Positions 9,542-20,845 of a DNA stretch of 64,000 bases are shown here, piece after piece. Made by a program: the position numbers and the translations under genes. The notes beneath the pieces were generated by a model. It searched no databases. It saw only the letters and a program-made list of their open reading frames with translations, and was not told the DNA's origin. This DNA is from Pleurostoma richardsiae (lineage: Eukaryota > Ascomycota > Sordariomycetes > Calosphaeriales > Pleurostomataceae), in contig JANBVO010000018.1 of the NCBI GenBank assembly GCA_030052745.1, positions 62,001 to 126,000 on the forward strand, in the 5' to 3' direction. Position 1 is the stretch's first letter. Each line of letters starts with the position of its first letter.

Positions 9542-11002
9542 CTACTCGATCTGCCTGGCGTCCAAAACCGCTCTGTTCAAGTGATGGTCCCCTATTGCTG
9601 CCACTCTCGATCCGATTATAGGGCCAAGAAAGGTCTCGAGTTCAGCAGCTTCATTAGCCGCTGTTGCTCCATTGACACCATTCGACAGGCCCAGGTCACC
9701 CTTGATAATGCCCCGGATCGCCTTCATGATTGCCCCGATCAACACCTCGAACTCTAGGGAGTTCGCGCCCACTCGCTCCTGGAGCGGCTGCAGAATGGCG
9801 GAGTCAAACGATTTAAGGTTTGGCAGAACCAGTACTCGCACTGCCTCCGGGCCACCGGCCGCAGAGAGCCCACTGATAGCACCATAGAGAACTGCCGGTG
9901 ACTTGGTTGGGTCAAGGAAATACTTGAGGCACGTCCTGGTGAGCTTCGGCCGCAAGAGTGCGTTTGACTTAGAGTAGTTCTTGGCTATCTGGCCGAGCAG
10001 CGACGCCGCCAGCTCGCGCAGCTGATACTGCTCCTTGACCGCATCGGTACCGTCGTCTGAGCCTAACTTTCGGCTCATCAGGCATGTCAAAACCGGCGCG
10101 CTCAGGGGTGCAGCATATGGGTCGAGGAAGAGGTTCGAGTTCGACACGAGCGCAGCGGTAAGCTCCATCATCTGTCTCAGCACAAAGGTGTCGTCCAGTC
10201 TATGCGTAACCTGGTTGGCGATGAAGTTGACGAAGTATGGCACGAGCTGGTGAAGACCTGGGTCGGATCTGACCGACTCAAGAGCAGCTTCACGCAAGCG
10301 CATGACCTCTTCGTCGGGATTGTCGTCAAGGATGGCGCCCTGGATCTTGTCGAAGTAGAGCACCAGCTCCTTGGAGATGATATGTTTGACGGCAGGCTTG
10401 AAGGAGACATTGTCGTTGCCTGCGAGAGCGGCGAGAGCGGGGTTGGCGCCGGGGCCTTTCGGCAGGAGCTCTTGCGAGCGAGACTCGGCGGTGGTGGGAT
10501 TCTGCGGGATGGAGGGTTGAACGCCTTCGACTGCGAGCCAGTGGGCTATAAGAGAGCATAGATCAGCATCACGTCTCACAACGTATTGCAAAAGAGACCT
10601 ACCTGTAAAGCTCATATCGCGAGGCACTTTGGGCAGCGGCGCATTGATCATCTTCTCAAAGTCGACTTCCTCATCTTCGATGTAGAACAGCGGCTGGCCT
10701 GGACCCAAACTCGCCTCGCCATATCTCAGCGGCCTCGTTGACTCGTATCCATATAACGGCTCAATGTCGAGAACCTTGAGCGCTTCTGAGATATCCTGGA
10801 CGGTCAGCGTCGTCCGGTTGGCGGCGCGCATGAAGCGCAACGCCTCGACGATGACCTGGCCAAGTCGGTACTCCACGTCCTGCGACAGTGTTCGCAGCGC
10901 TTCGTCGGTTAATACCGATATGCCCACCGACTCGGCGACGTCTTTGACATTCTCGGGGTTCCATAGCAGCTTCGGCTCGTCCGGTTTGGGCGGCGCCGCC
11001 AT
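9542..11002 (-). CDS. TAF6: TFIID/SAGA subunit TAF6
   Basis: General transcription factor subunit that pairs with TAF9 through a histone fold in TFIID and, in fungi, SAGA. Exons: 10603-11002 and 9542-10545; intron 10546-10602 (57 nt, in frame and stop-free). Splicing gives [13 protein letters not shown], the conserved join. The product has 467 residues. The histone fold is at about 8-75 ([35 protein letters not shown]). The TAF6 linker follows ([23 protein letters not shown]), and the C-terminal HEAT-like domain is at about 200-440 ([14 protein letters not shown]-type text). The start at 11002 is the first ATG in the open frame; the upstream extension begins only with non-ATG codons. Confidence 0.93.
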   Translation of the reverse strand: MAAPPKPDEPKLLWNPENVKDVAESVGISVLTDEALRTLSQDVEYRLGQVIVEALRFMRAANRTTLTVQDISEALKVLDIEPLYGYESTRPLRYGEASLGPGQPLFYIEDEEVDFEKMINAPLPKVPRDMSFTGRSLLQYVVRRDADLCSLIAHWLAVEGVQPSIPQNPTTAESRSQELLPKGPGANPALAALAGNDNVSFKPAVKHIISKELVLYFDKIQGAILDDNPDEEVMRLREAALESVRSDPGLHQLVPYFVNFIANQVTHRLDDTFVLRQMMELTAALVSNSNLFLDPYAAPLSAPVLTCLMSRKLGSDDGTDAVKEQYQLRELAASLLGQIAKNYSKSNALLRPKLTRTCLKYFLDPTKSPAVLYGAISGLSAAGGPEAVRVLVLPNLKSFDSAILQPLQERVGANSLEFEVLIGAIMKAIRGIIKGDLGLSNGVNGATAANEAAELETFLGPIIGSRVAAIGDHHLNRAVLDARQIE

Positions 11003-12002
11003 TTTCGGTGATTGTAGTTGGCGGCTTTTGCCTCTATGTGAGGTTCGAGGTTCGAAGTGCGAGGAGCGCAATAGCGTTGATTGAGGCTGGATCAGAGGCA
11101 CGGAACTCACGAAGTCACGTCGGCGCTAAACCTTCCCGGTTAGCGTGGCTCTCCAAAAGACCGGGGCTGTTCTGGGTGGGGCGGCAAGCCGCCGAACGTG
11201 GAGGTACGTGCCTAGGTACGTACCCCACGAATCTCAACGTACACTCATATGTTTACTCGACTCCTTAATAGAGCGCTGCGTACGACTGAGGACGAATACG
11301 CCCTGCATCTTATACTGACTCTTACTCTACTGGAATTTATCTGGATTTGTTCTCCACTATCACAAGTCTAATGGTACAGGCTCGGACTAAGAAATACTGA
11401 AGTCCCCACCGTCATCGTCTTAACTTCGTGTGGCTGAGGGAACCCCTTCTATCCAGTTGACAGCCCTACGGTATAATCATCCTACGGATATCCTATGTCC
11501 TTCCTGAATATAAGGTGTAGCTGCACCCCTGTGAAGTCCTCTTATCATATAAGCAGAGCATGGTTTCGTGCGGCCAGAAGGGGTCGTGAGACGGCGGTTC
11601 GCAGGTATTGCTGCAGTCACCTTTCCTGCCGCTCGTGGAGTATGTGATTTTGTCAGCGCATGGTATAAGGCATGACAAAGAATGAGTGTTTAAATGAAGA
11701 GGCTTCAGGAGACGTGACGGAGAAGACCAATGCTCTGTTAGAACGTGAGCCTTTGTATCGACTACACCTTGCAAACCGGTAGTCGATTCGGAGATTGGCA
11801 ACCATAAAGCCTTTTGCAAACGAGCAGTCAGGAACTACAATATTGAGGACAGACAATGCCATGAAGTGAGAGAATGACGGGGCTGAGTATTTGACGAGTG
11901 TCTAACCCTCTAGCGCCCTGGAAGCAGAGTCGCTTGGGCTTCATTGTGGGCAAACAACATCCCGGCCACCGGGATTCTCGGTCATTCATGCAATTACAGT
12001 GA

Positions 12003-12235
12003 TTACATCTCGTAGTCGTTGTCCAAGATACACGACAGCTGATCAATAACCTCCTCAGAGTCAGTAAATGGGAGTAGTTTCTGTCGAATATATTCTACTA
12101 CGGAGAGCATCCGATTGTCAAGACTTTGCTGTGCGGTATGCCAGGAGAATGTCGTCCCGTAGCTAGCGATGATTCTGCTGTAACGACAGATCTCCACCGC
12201 ATGAATTCTTTCAATGTATTTATTTGAACGTTACT
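12003..12235 (-). other. Short open stretch resembling a protein fragment
   Basis: The reverse strand is open for about 75 codons here with protein-like text (YIERIHAVEICRYSR near the start, LLPFTDSEEVIDQLSCILD near the end) but no ATG-led complete frame. It could be a decayed gene piece or chance. I do not recognise it. Confidence 0.2.
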
Positions 12236-12319
12236 TATCGCACTATGTCTTTGATCCTGACACTATGCATTAGGAAATAATGTTATCCTACCGCCTACTA
12301 GGCCATCGTTAAGTACTCC

Positions 12320-12485
12320 ATTCGTACCTAGAGGTAAGGTATGTTCGTAGATGACAGGTAGGTAAATTGGAGGTAAGTGGTTAATACAATTGACAAGTTA
12401 GAGGAGTAGGTAGATTAGTAAAGTAAGGAAATGAGCAGAGTAGGTAAGTTAAGAGAATGGGTAAGTTGAGAGAGAGAGAGAGAAG
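12320..12485 (+). repeat. Purine-rich degenerate GGTAAGT/GTAGGTA repeats ending in (AG)n
   Basis: Roughly 150 bp with irregularly repeated GGTAAG, AGGTAGG and GTAAGTT units, ending in an (AG) run at about 12468-12484. It looks like a degenerate minisatellite. No coding potential. Confidence 0.45.
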
Positions 12486-12875
12486 TGACCTAGGTGAGTG
12501 AATCCCCAGGCTATAGGATACTAGGGCGCCCATGTCACTCTTCCAAAATATTGTACCAGTAACCAAAAGATGTTAGTGTCGCCGGCAAGGCTCATTCTTC
12601 TAGAGTATTACAGCCAATACAGTTCATCTACACAATTACAGTGATGTTCCCCATGACAATGCGAGTGACGATGTAAGGAGGGAAGAAGCCAGAAATACTG
12701 AAGAACAGAAAGAAGTAAAAAGGAAATGAAGCCTGTGTAGAGGTTTAAGGCGTTGACTTCAGGGACTGAAGCAGCGCATCTAAGTGGCTAAAGCGTACCT
12801 TAGCGATGGATCAACGGTAGCTCGTTTGCTAGAGCCGCGGCCTTCCCAGCCAGGGGGCGGCGCCTCACCCCCCGG

Positions 12876-12948
12876 TAGCGCACAGGGGGAGTTGAACCCC
12901 CGAACCTCAACCAAGTATGCGGAACATACCCAGTCGGGCTATCAGGCT
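12876..12948 (-). other. tRNA-like segment, possible SINE head
   Basis: On the minus strand there is an A-box-like TAGCCCGACTGGG, a 5-bp stem GGTAT/ATACT enclosing a 7-nt loop GTTCCGC (U33-type T, triplet TCC), and a perfect T-arm, GGGGG TTCAACT CCCCC, whose B box is GGTTCAACTCC. The acceptor ends do not pair and the D arm overlaps the anticodon stem, so this is not an intact tRNA. It reads as a degenerate tRNA gene or the Pol III promoter head of a tRNA-derived SINE whose body would run left to about 12780. Family not identified. Confidence 0.4.
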
Positions 12949-13384
12949 TTTGAATTACACTTACTCTCCCTCTATTTAGATCTATAAGGGAAAGACGGTG
13001 CCTTAGGCAGCAGGGTTCTTGAGCACTTCAGCAGAAGATGGGATGAAAATGGCCCCTGCACCAACCGCAGGTAAACTTGTACGTCGAACTCGCGGCCAGC
13101 ATCTCACTTCTGCCCTCCAGTCAGGTCTAACTTTTCTTCTCTTCTTTTCGTGGCAAGCAAGGCCTTTCTTTTCTTGCTCCTCCTCCCGAAGGGCTGCACC
13201 ATCAGCCCTAACCTTTCGCCTCACCTCACCTCAACTCAACGACCTCTCTCTCCCTTTCTTTCTACTTCACCACGACATCGAATAATGCCCTGAAGACTAT
13301 TCGATAACACAAGCCTCGCGATCTTTTAGTCTATCCCTCGAATCAGCAGCAAGAGCAGAGCAACGAACCAGCAGAGCCTTCATT

Positions 13385-14294
13385 ATGGCAACCCCCTGTG
13401 AGTATTCAGGAATCTATTCCGCTAAGATCATATTGCTCACTTATGTATTAAGTCGAGGCAACTCCGGGAGCCAGTGTCCAGCCCGCTGATGACCAGCCGC
13501 ATGCCCCGCGCAACCTTCTGAAGCAGTTTCTACCCAGAGCTGGATTTCGCTGGCCCAACGGCCCAGTCACCTTCGACAACGTCAACAGAGAGGTGGAGTT
13601 CATGCAGGTTCTTCGAAAGTTTCTGGATCAGCCTGAGATGGAGAGATATTGGAGAAAGAAGGACATTCAGGCGTATTTCACGAGAATCTTCAAGGAGGCC
13701 TACCAGATCGCTCGTCGTCGGGTTCGTCGCCCTGACTGGTCTCTCGACGTCCGGACCGAGGACGACCTACTGCGGGGACTCAAGGAAGACCATCGAGGAT
13801 TCAGGGACATGCGGCAACGCCTCTTCAACGAATGGTTCCGTATCTCTCTGATGAGTCGATGCAGATGGTATGCGGAGCCGACAGCGCCGTTCAGCATGGC
13901 AGAGCATCCGCCTATGGCTCGCGAGATCGACAAATTCCTCGTGGCCTGCCGAGAGAGAGAGCGCTTCTATTGGGCAAGATGGCCACCCGAAGACCTCCCC
14001 ATGTGGGAGGAGTCCGAGGATGAGCAAATTCTGGACGATGAGAGGCGCTCAGAGTCTCCGCCAGGACGATGGATCGGACCCGAGCCATCCTCCGACGAGG
14101 ACGAAGTCGCGGACAGAAAGCAGAGGGAGCGCAAAGAGCAGCGCAAGCAGACGAAGAGAGAAGAGGAGACAGAGAAGATGCAGAAAGAAGAGGGAATAGA
14201 GGAGATGTTGGACGAGATCCAGGGAGAGCTCGAGGCAATGGACCTCGATGACCCTGTCGAGGAGCCTGCCGACGCAGAGATGGGCGGCATGTGA
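13385..14294 (+). CDS. Unrecognised acidic 284-residue protein
   Basis: Exons: 13385-13397 (MATP and the first base of the next codon) and 13453-14294; intron 13398-13452 with GTGAGT donor. The 55-nt intron joins MATP-FEATPGA and keeps the frame. The product has 284 residues. Residues about 22-190 look folded (LLKQFLPRAGFRWPNGPVTF, then basic helices rich in Arg and Trp). From about residue 190 it is acidic with a Lys/Glu-rich coiled-coil-like stretch ending in DPVEEPADAEMGGM. No signal peptide or membrane segment. Family and function unknown; the composition suggests a nuclear protein. It converges with the MFS transporter gene. Confidence 0.75.
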
Positions 14295-14579
14295 GCCGGG
14301 GAGTGATATTCTGGGCTGGAAGCCCTTCTGTTTGGCTGGTTACTGCGTGGTTACGTCTGTTTGAGACAAGGTTTGCTTTCAAAATGGAAATGGTCTATAT
14401 CGTGTCTCTCGGAGACGCTTAGAAGAAGCTCTCGGCTGCTTTTAGTATTCAACCTCGCTATGCAGTCGATTTCGTGGATGGGATCGCTCGCTGGGTATGC
14501 CCTCGACATCTTAACTCAGATCAGATTCCGTCATATTCCAAGGCAGCTGACACTCCATCCTTAGGAGCCTAAGTCAGCT

Positions 14580-16189
14580 TCACTCCACTTCCTCCTCCCG
14601 GGCCTTCTGCTTCTTCTCCTTCTTGTGCAAGAAGCGTATGAGCAACGCAGTGCTGATAAGGAGAACAGCAATGAACACCGTGGTAATGTATCCCTTCTTG
14701 TATCGGGGGGCCTCCACCTGCTGCCAGATGAGAAGGGGCAGCCACGCCTGGAACACGTACGCCATCTCGTTCATCGACCCCGTCACCAGGGCGCGCTCCT
14801 CATTGTCGTCGCTGCAGATCTCGTGCGCCCACGCGAACGTCAGCCCGCTGATACCGCTGCCCAGGCCGACCAGGAGGAAGCACGCCCACTTCCAGGCGTT
14901 CGGGATGTCCCAGACCGCCAAGCTCGTGTAGATGGCGATGTTGACGGCCCCCGAGAACACCATGGGCGGCCACCGCGCCCCTCGGAAGATGGTGTCAGAG
15001 GACCAGGCGTAGACTAGGGTTGAGACGACCGCGATCGCGGCGGTGATGGTGGGGATTGCGTTGATGGCCGTGATGCTGTAGTGCTGCTCCTTGAGCCAGA
15101 TCTGGAACGCGGGCTGGCCGGACGCTCCGTTGCCGTTGTTAAAGAATATGTACAGCGCGGTCAGCGCGTAGAGATGCCAACTCGTAAAGACCTTCTTGAA
15201 CTTGGCCTTCGTCCAAGGGGCGCGGTTCGCCCGGCCCTCCAGCGCCATTCGCTTCTGCGCAATAGCGATCTCCTCTTTCGAGAGGTACCAGACGCGGGTG
15301 ATCTCGGGCAGGTCGGGGAGGACGAAGAAGCCTGCCACGGCGATGGGCAGGGAGATGACGGTATCAATGATGAAGAGCCACTGCCAACCCTTGAAGCCGT
15401 GCACGCCACCAAGATGGTATACCGCGGCCATCAGATACCCTGAAAACATCGTGCCAATGGCCCCGCTCGCATGGAAGATACAGGATCTCTTCGCAAGCTC
15501 GTCTCGTCGATACCATGAGCCGATGATATATTGCATTCCTGGATAGAATGCGCTCTCAGCGAGGCCGATGAAGAAGCGAAGCACATAGATCTGCGTTACG
15601 TTACTGCACTTCGCGATCAAGATGGTCAAGACTGCCCAGGTCACTTCACAGGCAGGAATCCAGATAGATGGACGAATACGCGTGAGGAGCATGTTGCTAT
15701 GAGAGAGCACGGCTGTCAGCAACATCGGAATCGGATAGGAAGGTCGTCGCTTGCATACCTCGGGATCTCCCCTATCACATAGCCCACAGTCCAACACGTC
15801 TGCATGTAATTCAGCTGGTTCCCGTAGAGTCCAAGGTCCTCTTTCATCCCGGACACGAAAGCATTGTTGATATTGATCTGGTCAAGGTACTTGATGAAGT
15901 AACCCAAGGACGCAAACGTCAGGAGGGCAGCATCGAGCTTGAACAGGAAGCGGCGCTCTTCGGGGGACTTGTCGAGAGTGTCCCAGAGATACGACTTCCA
16001 CGTCCACTTAGTCTTCTCCTGGACCAGCTCGACCGCCGCACCTTCAGTGTCCGACATCCTGACTAAGGAAGACGCCTTGGCCCGGGAGGTACTCCCTTGC
16101 GAGGGCTTTCTCTCGGTGTCTGTCGCCATCGTGAATTCTGGATCGGATAACAAGGGCTCCCGCTGGGAGGGGTCTGATTCCTCCGTCAT
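14580..16189 (-). CDS. MFS transporter, pantothenate/allantoate permease (ACS) family
   Basis: Proton-coupled organic anion importer of the plasma membrane, in the Liz1/Fen2/Dal5-like anion:cation symporter family. Exons: 15759-16189 and 14580-15696; intron 15697-15758 (GTATGC..CATAG). Splicing yields GEIPSNMLLTRIRPS, the family motif after helix 2. The product has 515 residues with about 12 membrane helices; further family text includes NAFVSGMKEDLGLYGNQLNY and FFIGLAESAFYPG. The N-terminal 90 residues are cytosolic and polar. The C-terminal tail is Lys/Glu-rich. MTEESDP at 16189 is taken as the start; the open frame reaches 16306 with a less typical leader. The substrate is not determinable from sequence; pantothenate is the best guess. 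Confidence 0.88.
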
Positions 16190-16802
16190 GATGAACCGCT
16201 CGGCGTTGAACTTTATCGCATCAATCAGTTTTATAGGACTGCAAGAGTACGATGCTGGATGCAAGCCCCCAATACGACCTCGTCCTCTCCGCGCCTCCCT
16301 TATCACTTCGACACGAAGCGGTGAAATTGCGTGCTGCGTGCTGCAGTCTGAATGTGGGAAGCGATATCCAGAATGCTACACGCCAAGTCGCACACGATGC
16401 TCCTCCAAGGTTCAACTGCTCATTGAGGATCACGACCGGTCCTAAGGATGCAACAGCAGCCGTGGGGAAATCTTACGAGCCCAAGAAATTATATCTGCCG
16501 GAGTGGCAGGCAGTCTTGTTGGTCATGCACCGCCGAGATAGCGTCTTGATGTCGGGATCCAGCCGCTTTGAATGGCGAGTGGTCATCTGGCGAAGCACAC
16601 AATCGTGCCGCTGTATTGCGCAAGACATAACCCCACGCGACCGCATCCAATCCTACTGTATCCCTTCAAGTCCAACTCCTACCCGCTGAACTATTGTGGT
16701 ATTAAGGGAGCGCAATGGTTGTAATAGTAACTATATCCTTTTCCCATTAAATACTTGAGGTTCACAGAATGGGTATGGTTGTTGAGCAGGATTGACATCC
16801 TC
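16190..16802. other. MFS transporter upstream region
   Basis: Promoter region of the transporter and 3' flank of the cryptic small gene candidate. No gene seen. Confidence 0.4.
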
Positions 16803-17194
16803 TCAATAGAGAACGCTCATTGTGTGCTCCTTAACAATCTCCCAGTCGTGTTGTAACATTTCCTGGAACAGGCGATCGTCGTAAGCAAACTATACATACC
16901 TCTCGCATCTCGAAATGGAGGGAGAGGAGAAGAGACAAGTCGGGGAAATCAATTGTCCAGTATCGCAACTCTGACTCAGTCCTTGAGGACTCCAGATATT
17001 CATACTTACGCTTGGAATCCATGGCGCGCCTTTCGCACCTCTGAGATACGTCAGCCTCGGACGTTCGTGGGTCTATGAGTTGTCTTACTTACTAATATGA
17101 GCTTCCTTCTAACTCCTACGAGCGCGACCAGAGCAAGACACACTTTGCGCCGTTGCGCCTGACAAACTTGCCGAGGAAGCGTTGAGCTGAACAT
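16803..17194 (-). CDS. Cryptic four-exon small gene candidate (87 residues)
   Basis: Proposed exons: 17093-17194, 17010-17040, 16900-16970 and 16803-16862, with introns 17041-17092 (52 nt, GTAAGT, GCTGAC branch, CTCAG), 16971-17009 (39 nt, GTAAGT..GTCAG) and 16863-16899 (37 nt, GTATGT, CTTAC branch, TTCCAG). All phases agree and the join gives 87 residues ending in an ATG-free helical stretch, DFPDLSLLLSLHFEMREE then MLQHDWEIVKEHTMSVLY. The C-terminal half reads like a real amphipathic protein. The two short introns are below the usual fungal size, so the model may be wrong; an unspliced frame also exists but reads worse. Family unknown. Confidence 0.35.
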
Positions 17195-18134
17195 TGCCAA
17201 TGACTTGTCTGGCTCTATCCTCCCCAGAACGGACCTGGGACAACTAAAGGCTATTGAGCATACGACCGCAAAGACACCGGCGAATGACCATCCGGGGTTT
17301 ATATTAGAGAAGAACAGGCCAAAAAGGTCAATCCTAATTCCTCAGGCCTTGCGCCAATTCCAAGGATCCCACTAGGACTCTTGTTCTTTACTCTGCCAGT
17401 TTGTTGTTCTCTAGAACTCCAACTGCTCTCCATCCCGTCCTGCAACAACCAACCAGGCGAACAACTATGACGGGGGGAGGAGGTACGCCTGCTCCTGCAA
17501 GTGGACGACGTACACTGTCCGAGCCATAATCCGGATGATAGAAGGTAGAAGAAACACACCCGTGGGGCAATAGACTCTTGTTCCAAGAACGTGGAGGGAG
17601 AGGAGGAAACAGGGCCGTGCAGTCAAAAGAAGGTGGGGGAGTCAGCAAGAGCAATCGCGCGCATGGATTAATGATCAATATCTCCCAATAGCATCTCTGT
17701 GCTGCGCGAAGGCGCCCATTTCCGCGCGTAGCTGACATATGGACTAGAACACATTAGACGATTACTTATCATATTAGCCATGAAAGACATTGAAGGAATT
17801 CCAAAAACTATGTGTCCTCGGTGATAACTTCGCTGAAGGCATCCTAGGGTATGTGTTGAGCACATCCCCGACTGCTAGCCAACACTCGTACTGCGCGGCC
17901 TGTTGCCTCTGCGCTCCATGACTAATCCTCTCTCTCCGTGGGAACGGCCGTGCTAGACCAGAAGCCGAGGCAGAGGCATCAGGGAAGGAATGGCTTACAA
18001 AGGGATGATGCAGGCAGGGGATGCCTTCAAAAGGGGACAGGCAAAGCGTGATGGTCTTGGCGGTAACGCGGGTGGCGAGAGCTGACACGCGATAATCAAA
18101 ACTGCGGCCTGGTAAATCAAGAGAGAACCCCTCC
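17195..18134. other. Intergenic region upstream of the bZIP gene
   Basis: Holds the promoter regions of the cryptic candidate (minus) and the bZIP gene (plus). Overlapping ORFs of about 100 codons on the minus strand lack protein-like composition. Nothing else seen. Confidence 0.4.
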
Positions 18135-18842
18135 ATGCAGGGCCCTAACAGCACCGCCGAAGATGCGGAGCTGGCGGTGAGTAAATCCTGTATGCAGCGA
18201 CATGACGAGCCTGCGAGCTGATGGTGTGAGCAGAGCCAGCAGAGACGGGAGAGAGGGCGCCTGGCCCAGCGAGCCTTCAGACAGCGGCAGATAGAGACCA
18301 TCCGCGCCCTGCGGGAGGAGAACCAAGCGCTCAGGGACGCCATCGACACCGTCTCCCAGGCCGCGGCCCGAGGAGACGACGGCGCGCTCCGCGCCGCGAT
18401 CCAGTCTGCGCGGCGAATCGCGCGGTTGGGTCACCCAGACAGCGATGACGACGATGGCAACGAGGACAGCGAGGAGATGCAGCCGTCTCCATGCGAGGAG
18501 GGACCAGGCTCCAGACCGGCGGAGCAATCTTATCCTGCCTCTGACCTGTACTTTCCGTCACAGGTTTCGCCCCAAATGTTCTCAAGTGCGATCTCGCCGG
18601 CACTGGCTCCTCCTGAAGTCCACCCGCCACGCGCTCCTTCTGGTCGCGTCTCGCCACGTCTCACCTACGGAGTCTGGTTTGAGCCGACTGGAGCTGGACC
18701 CGGAGAGCCCGTCGGAGCCGCTGATGTTGGAAGTGCATCGGGTAGGGGGGAAGAACAGGCAAGCAGGCGCCATGAAGGACTCCGCGGTAGGCCACACGGC
18801 AGAGGGCGAGGAGTGAGGGTTGGTAGAGCCCGTGGCTGGTGA
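18135..18842 (+). CDS. Small bZIP-type transcription factor
   Basis: Exons: 18135-18176 (MQGPNSTAEDAELA) and 18234-18842; intron 18177-18233 (GTGAGT..GAGCAG). The product has 216 residues. Residues about 17-50 form a bZIP: basic region RRERGRLAQRAFRQRQ followed by a short Leu/Ile heptad segment (IETIRALREENQALRDAI). Where classical bZIPs have the invariant Asn of NxxAQxxFR, this has Gly. An acidic stretch (SDDDDGNEDSEE) follows, then a motif SPRLTYGVWFEP that I associate with a fungal bZIP subgroup. Beyond it the reading ends in Gly/Arg-rich text, whereas the family continues; the +1 frame at that point looks at least as protein-like, so a missed intron or a broken C-terminus is possible. Nuclear regulator; targets unknown. 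Confidence 0.65.
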
Positions 18843-19122
18843 GTCTCGGTGGTGTGCAATGGGTAGGATTGTCACGGACGATGAGACCGGGCTCGCAACG
18901 GCTTCGTTGAGATGGCGAGTAAATATTAGAGGATGCTTCAATGAAGATTAACGTGTCATTTGAGACGGACAATATGCCCTAATTTCAAGTCAAAGTCATA
19001 GAAGATTCAGATGGGGAAGAGCTCCTTATCACTAGATAATATGTATTCCATGGGGTATCAATATAAGTTGAGAAGATAGGAAAGCTTGTGGTCATCGGCC
19101 CAGATGCACCAAAGACATGCCC

Positions 19123-20845
19123 CTATAGTGCGCCACCAACAAGCTGGACGATCCACATGGCAACCCGGACCTTGAGACTGACCCGCCTCTCTGTTTTCGC
19201 GAGGTCATCTCGTGTGACCTGCTGCGCGTGGTCCTGGAGCCACCGCTGCTCATCTCCAAGCCGCTCTCTTAGGTCCTTGTTGGTCGTCACGATCATCGCG
19301 TTCGCCTCGAGGTCTAGAGAGTAGCTGCGTTTTGTGTAGTTCGAACTGCCCACCAGGCTGATTGAGGGGTTGGAGTCCCCCGGCAATGTGATCCAGAGCC
19401 CCTTGGCATGATACGTCCACCCTCCCGGCTCCCCGACGGTGCCTTTGCGCCACTCCTTTAATGTGATGGATGAGTCGCGCTTTCTGCGGTGGACCTCATG
19501 CAGAAAGCGGCGCGCCAACAGTGTGTACGCGTCAGGGAGAAGCCCAGACACGCCCTTGGACTTGTAGAAGCCATTGGCGAAGGGTGACGCAGTAATGACC
19601 ACGTTGTTGTGAGATACTGTCGACAACAGAAGCTTCGTCAGTGACGGCGCCGGGTTAAAATAGCCAGCCGTGAACGCCCACGACGAATTTGAGTATCGCG
19701 GTGTGGCGAGGATCTGAAGCACAGTCGTGATTGCGGGGAGCTCCGTTGAGGTATCAGGGGTTAGCAGCTGAGTCATCTGCACAAGAGGATACACCTTCGT
19801 ATCCCCTCTATTCGCCGTAAGACTCCAGCTGGTCTTCTCCTTTCCACTAGGGAATATGAGCGGCCGCAGCATAGTCGTTGCCTGAGAGACAAATCTCTTC
19901 GGGCTGCTCAGAGGAGATGGTACCGCATTCGTCTCTGGCCAGACATGCTCAAAGCCTGATGGCGAGTCTGAGGGCTGAATAAGGAAGCTCATGGAGGCAA
20001 CGCCCTGCTGGAGTTTCCAGAAGTATTCGGTGATATCCTTGGACGAGAAGATGTGGTAGCGGTCCTGGCGATTTGTGAAATAGTCGTTCGACAGATTGGC
20101 GCCGGACAGAATGACCTCATCATCAAAGCCATAGAGCTTCATATGCTGTAGACCCCATCCTTCGTTTATTCTTTTGGGTACCAAGGACTTTCGGAGACCG
20201 GTAAGGTTCGGTGTGTGATACATCCGAATCTCCACACGGTCCGGGAAGTCCTTGGCGAGCCCAGCCAGTTTCGATGCGCAGGACGGTCGGGGAGCTTCCC
20301 GAGTTCCACGTAGAGCGTCGGTGAGGATGTGGACTTGCAGCTTCGGATGCGCCTCGAGGGACTCGCGTAGAGTCGCAATCTGCAATACAGTCAGCCCGTC
20401 CTGCGGCCATTGACGGTTCGTGGTCTTCGGAAGGATATCGTACCAGCTCATCTTCCGATTTTCCAACGTATAGTGTCGACAGGAATATTCGCTTTTCAGC
20501 CTGCAGAATCTTCTCCTATATCGTCCATCAGTGGAGTGAAGCGGCACATTCGTCGCACTGACGGACCTTGAGGGTTTCATAAAACTCTGCTGGCGTCTGT
20601 AAGACTCGGATCTGGGAGCCATCAATCGGAAACGAAGGTGCAATACGGTCAAGCTCGCTGACAAATGGCATCAGCATGCCCGGGAAGCTTGAAGTGGCCG
20701 GCCCCGATGGCGGTGGTGGTGATGCTGTCGCATATCCTCTACATCCTTGGGCCCTCGCCCTCGCCAGCCGGAGAGTCGGCCGGCAGGAAGGCGAGGGCAG
20801 GGCGCGCAGTCGGCTAGAGCATCTCGACACGCTTCTAGCAAGCAT
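19123..20845 (-). CDS. PGS1: CDP-diacylglycerol-glycerol-3-phosphate 3-phosphatidyltransferase
   Basis: Makes phosphatidylglycerol phosphate, the committed step to cardiolipin, in the inner mitochondrial membrane. Exons: 20567-20845, 20444-20515 and 19123-20379; introns 20516-20566 and 20380-20443. Splicing gives ETLK-EKILQAEKRIFLSTLYVG and SEDEL-IATLRESLEAH, the conserved family text. The product has 535 residues. The Arg/Ser-rich N-terminus (to about 40) is a mitochondrial presequence. Two HKD phospholipase D-type motifs are visible: HMKLYGFDDEVILSGANLS and HAKGLWITLPGD..VGSSNYTKRSYSLD. Arranged head to head with NDUFA12, 313 bp apart, sharing one CCAAT box. Confidence 0.93.

Larger units (their letters stand above)
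11003..13384. other. Gene-poor, relatively AT-rich region
   Basis: 2.4 kb without a confident gene. It contains TAGGTAC-type short repeats (about 11204-11224), a possible protein remnant (12003-12197), purine-rich GGTAAGT-like repeats (about 12320-12485) and a tRNA-like/SINE-like segment (about 12800-12950). The promoter of the 284-residue gene occupies the right end. Confidence 0.5.

Noticed and set aside
12876-12948. An intact tRNA-Gly(TCC) gene
   Set aside because: The T-arm and anticodon-like arm are good, but the acceptor arm does not pair and the D arm is too short, so only a tRNA-like segment is claimed.
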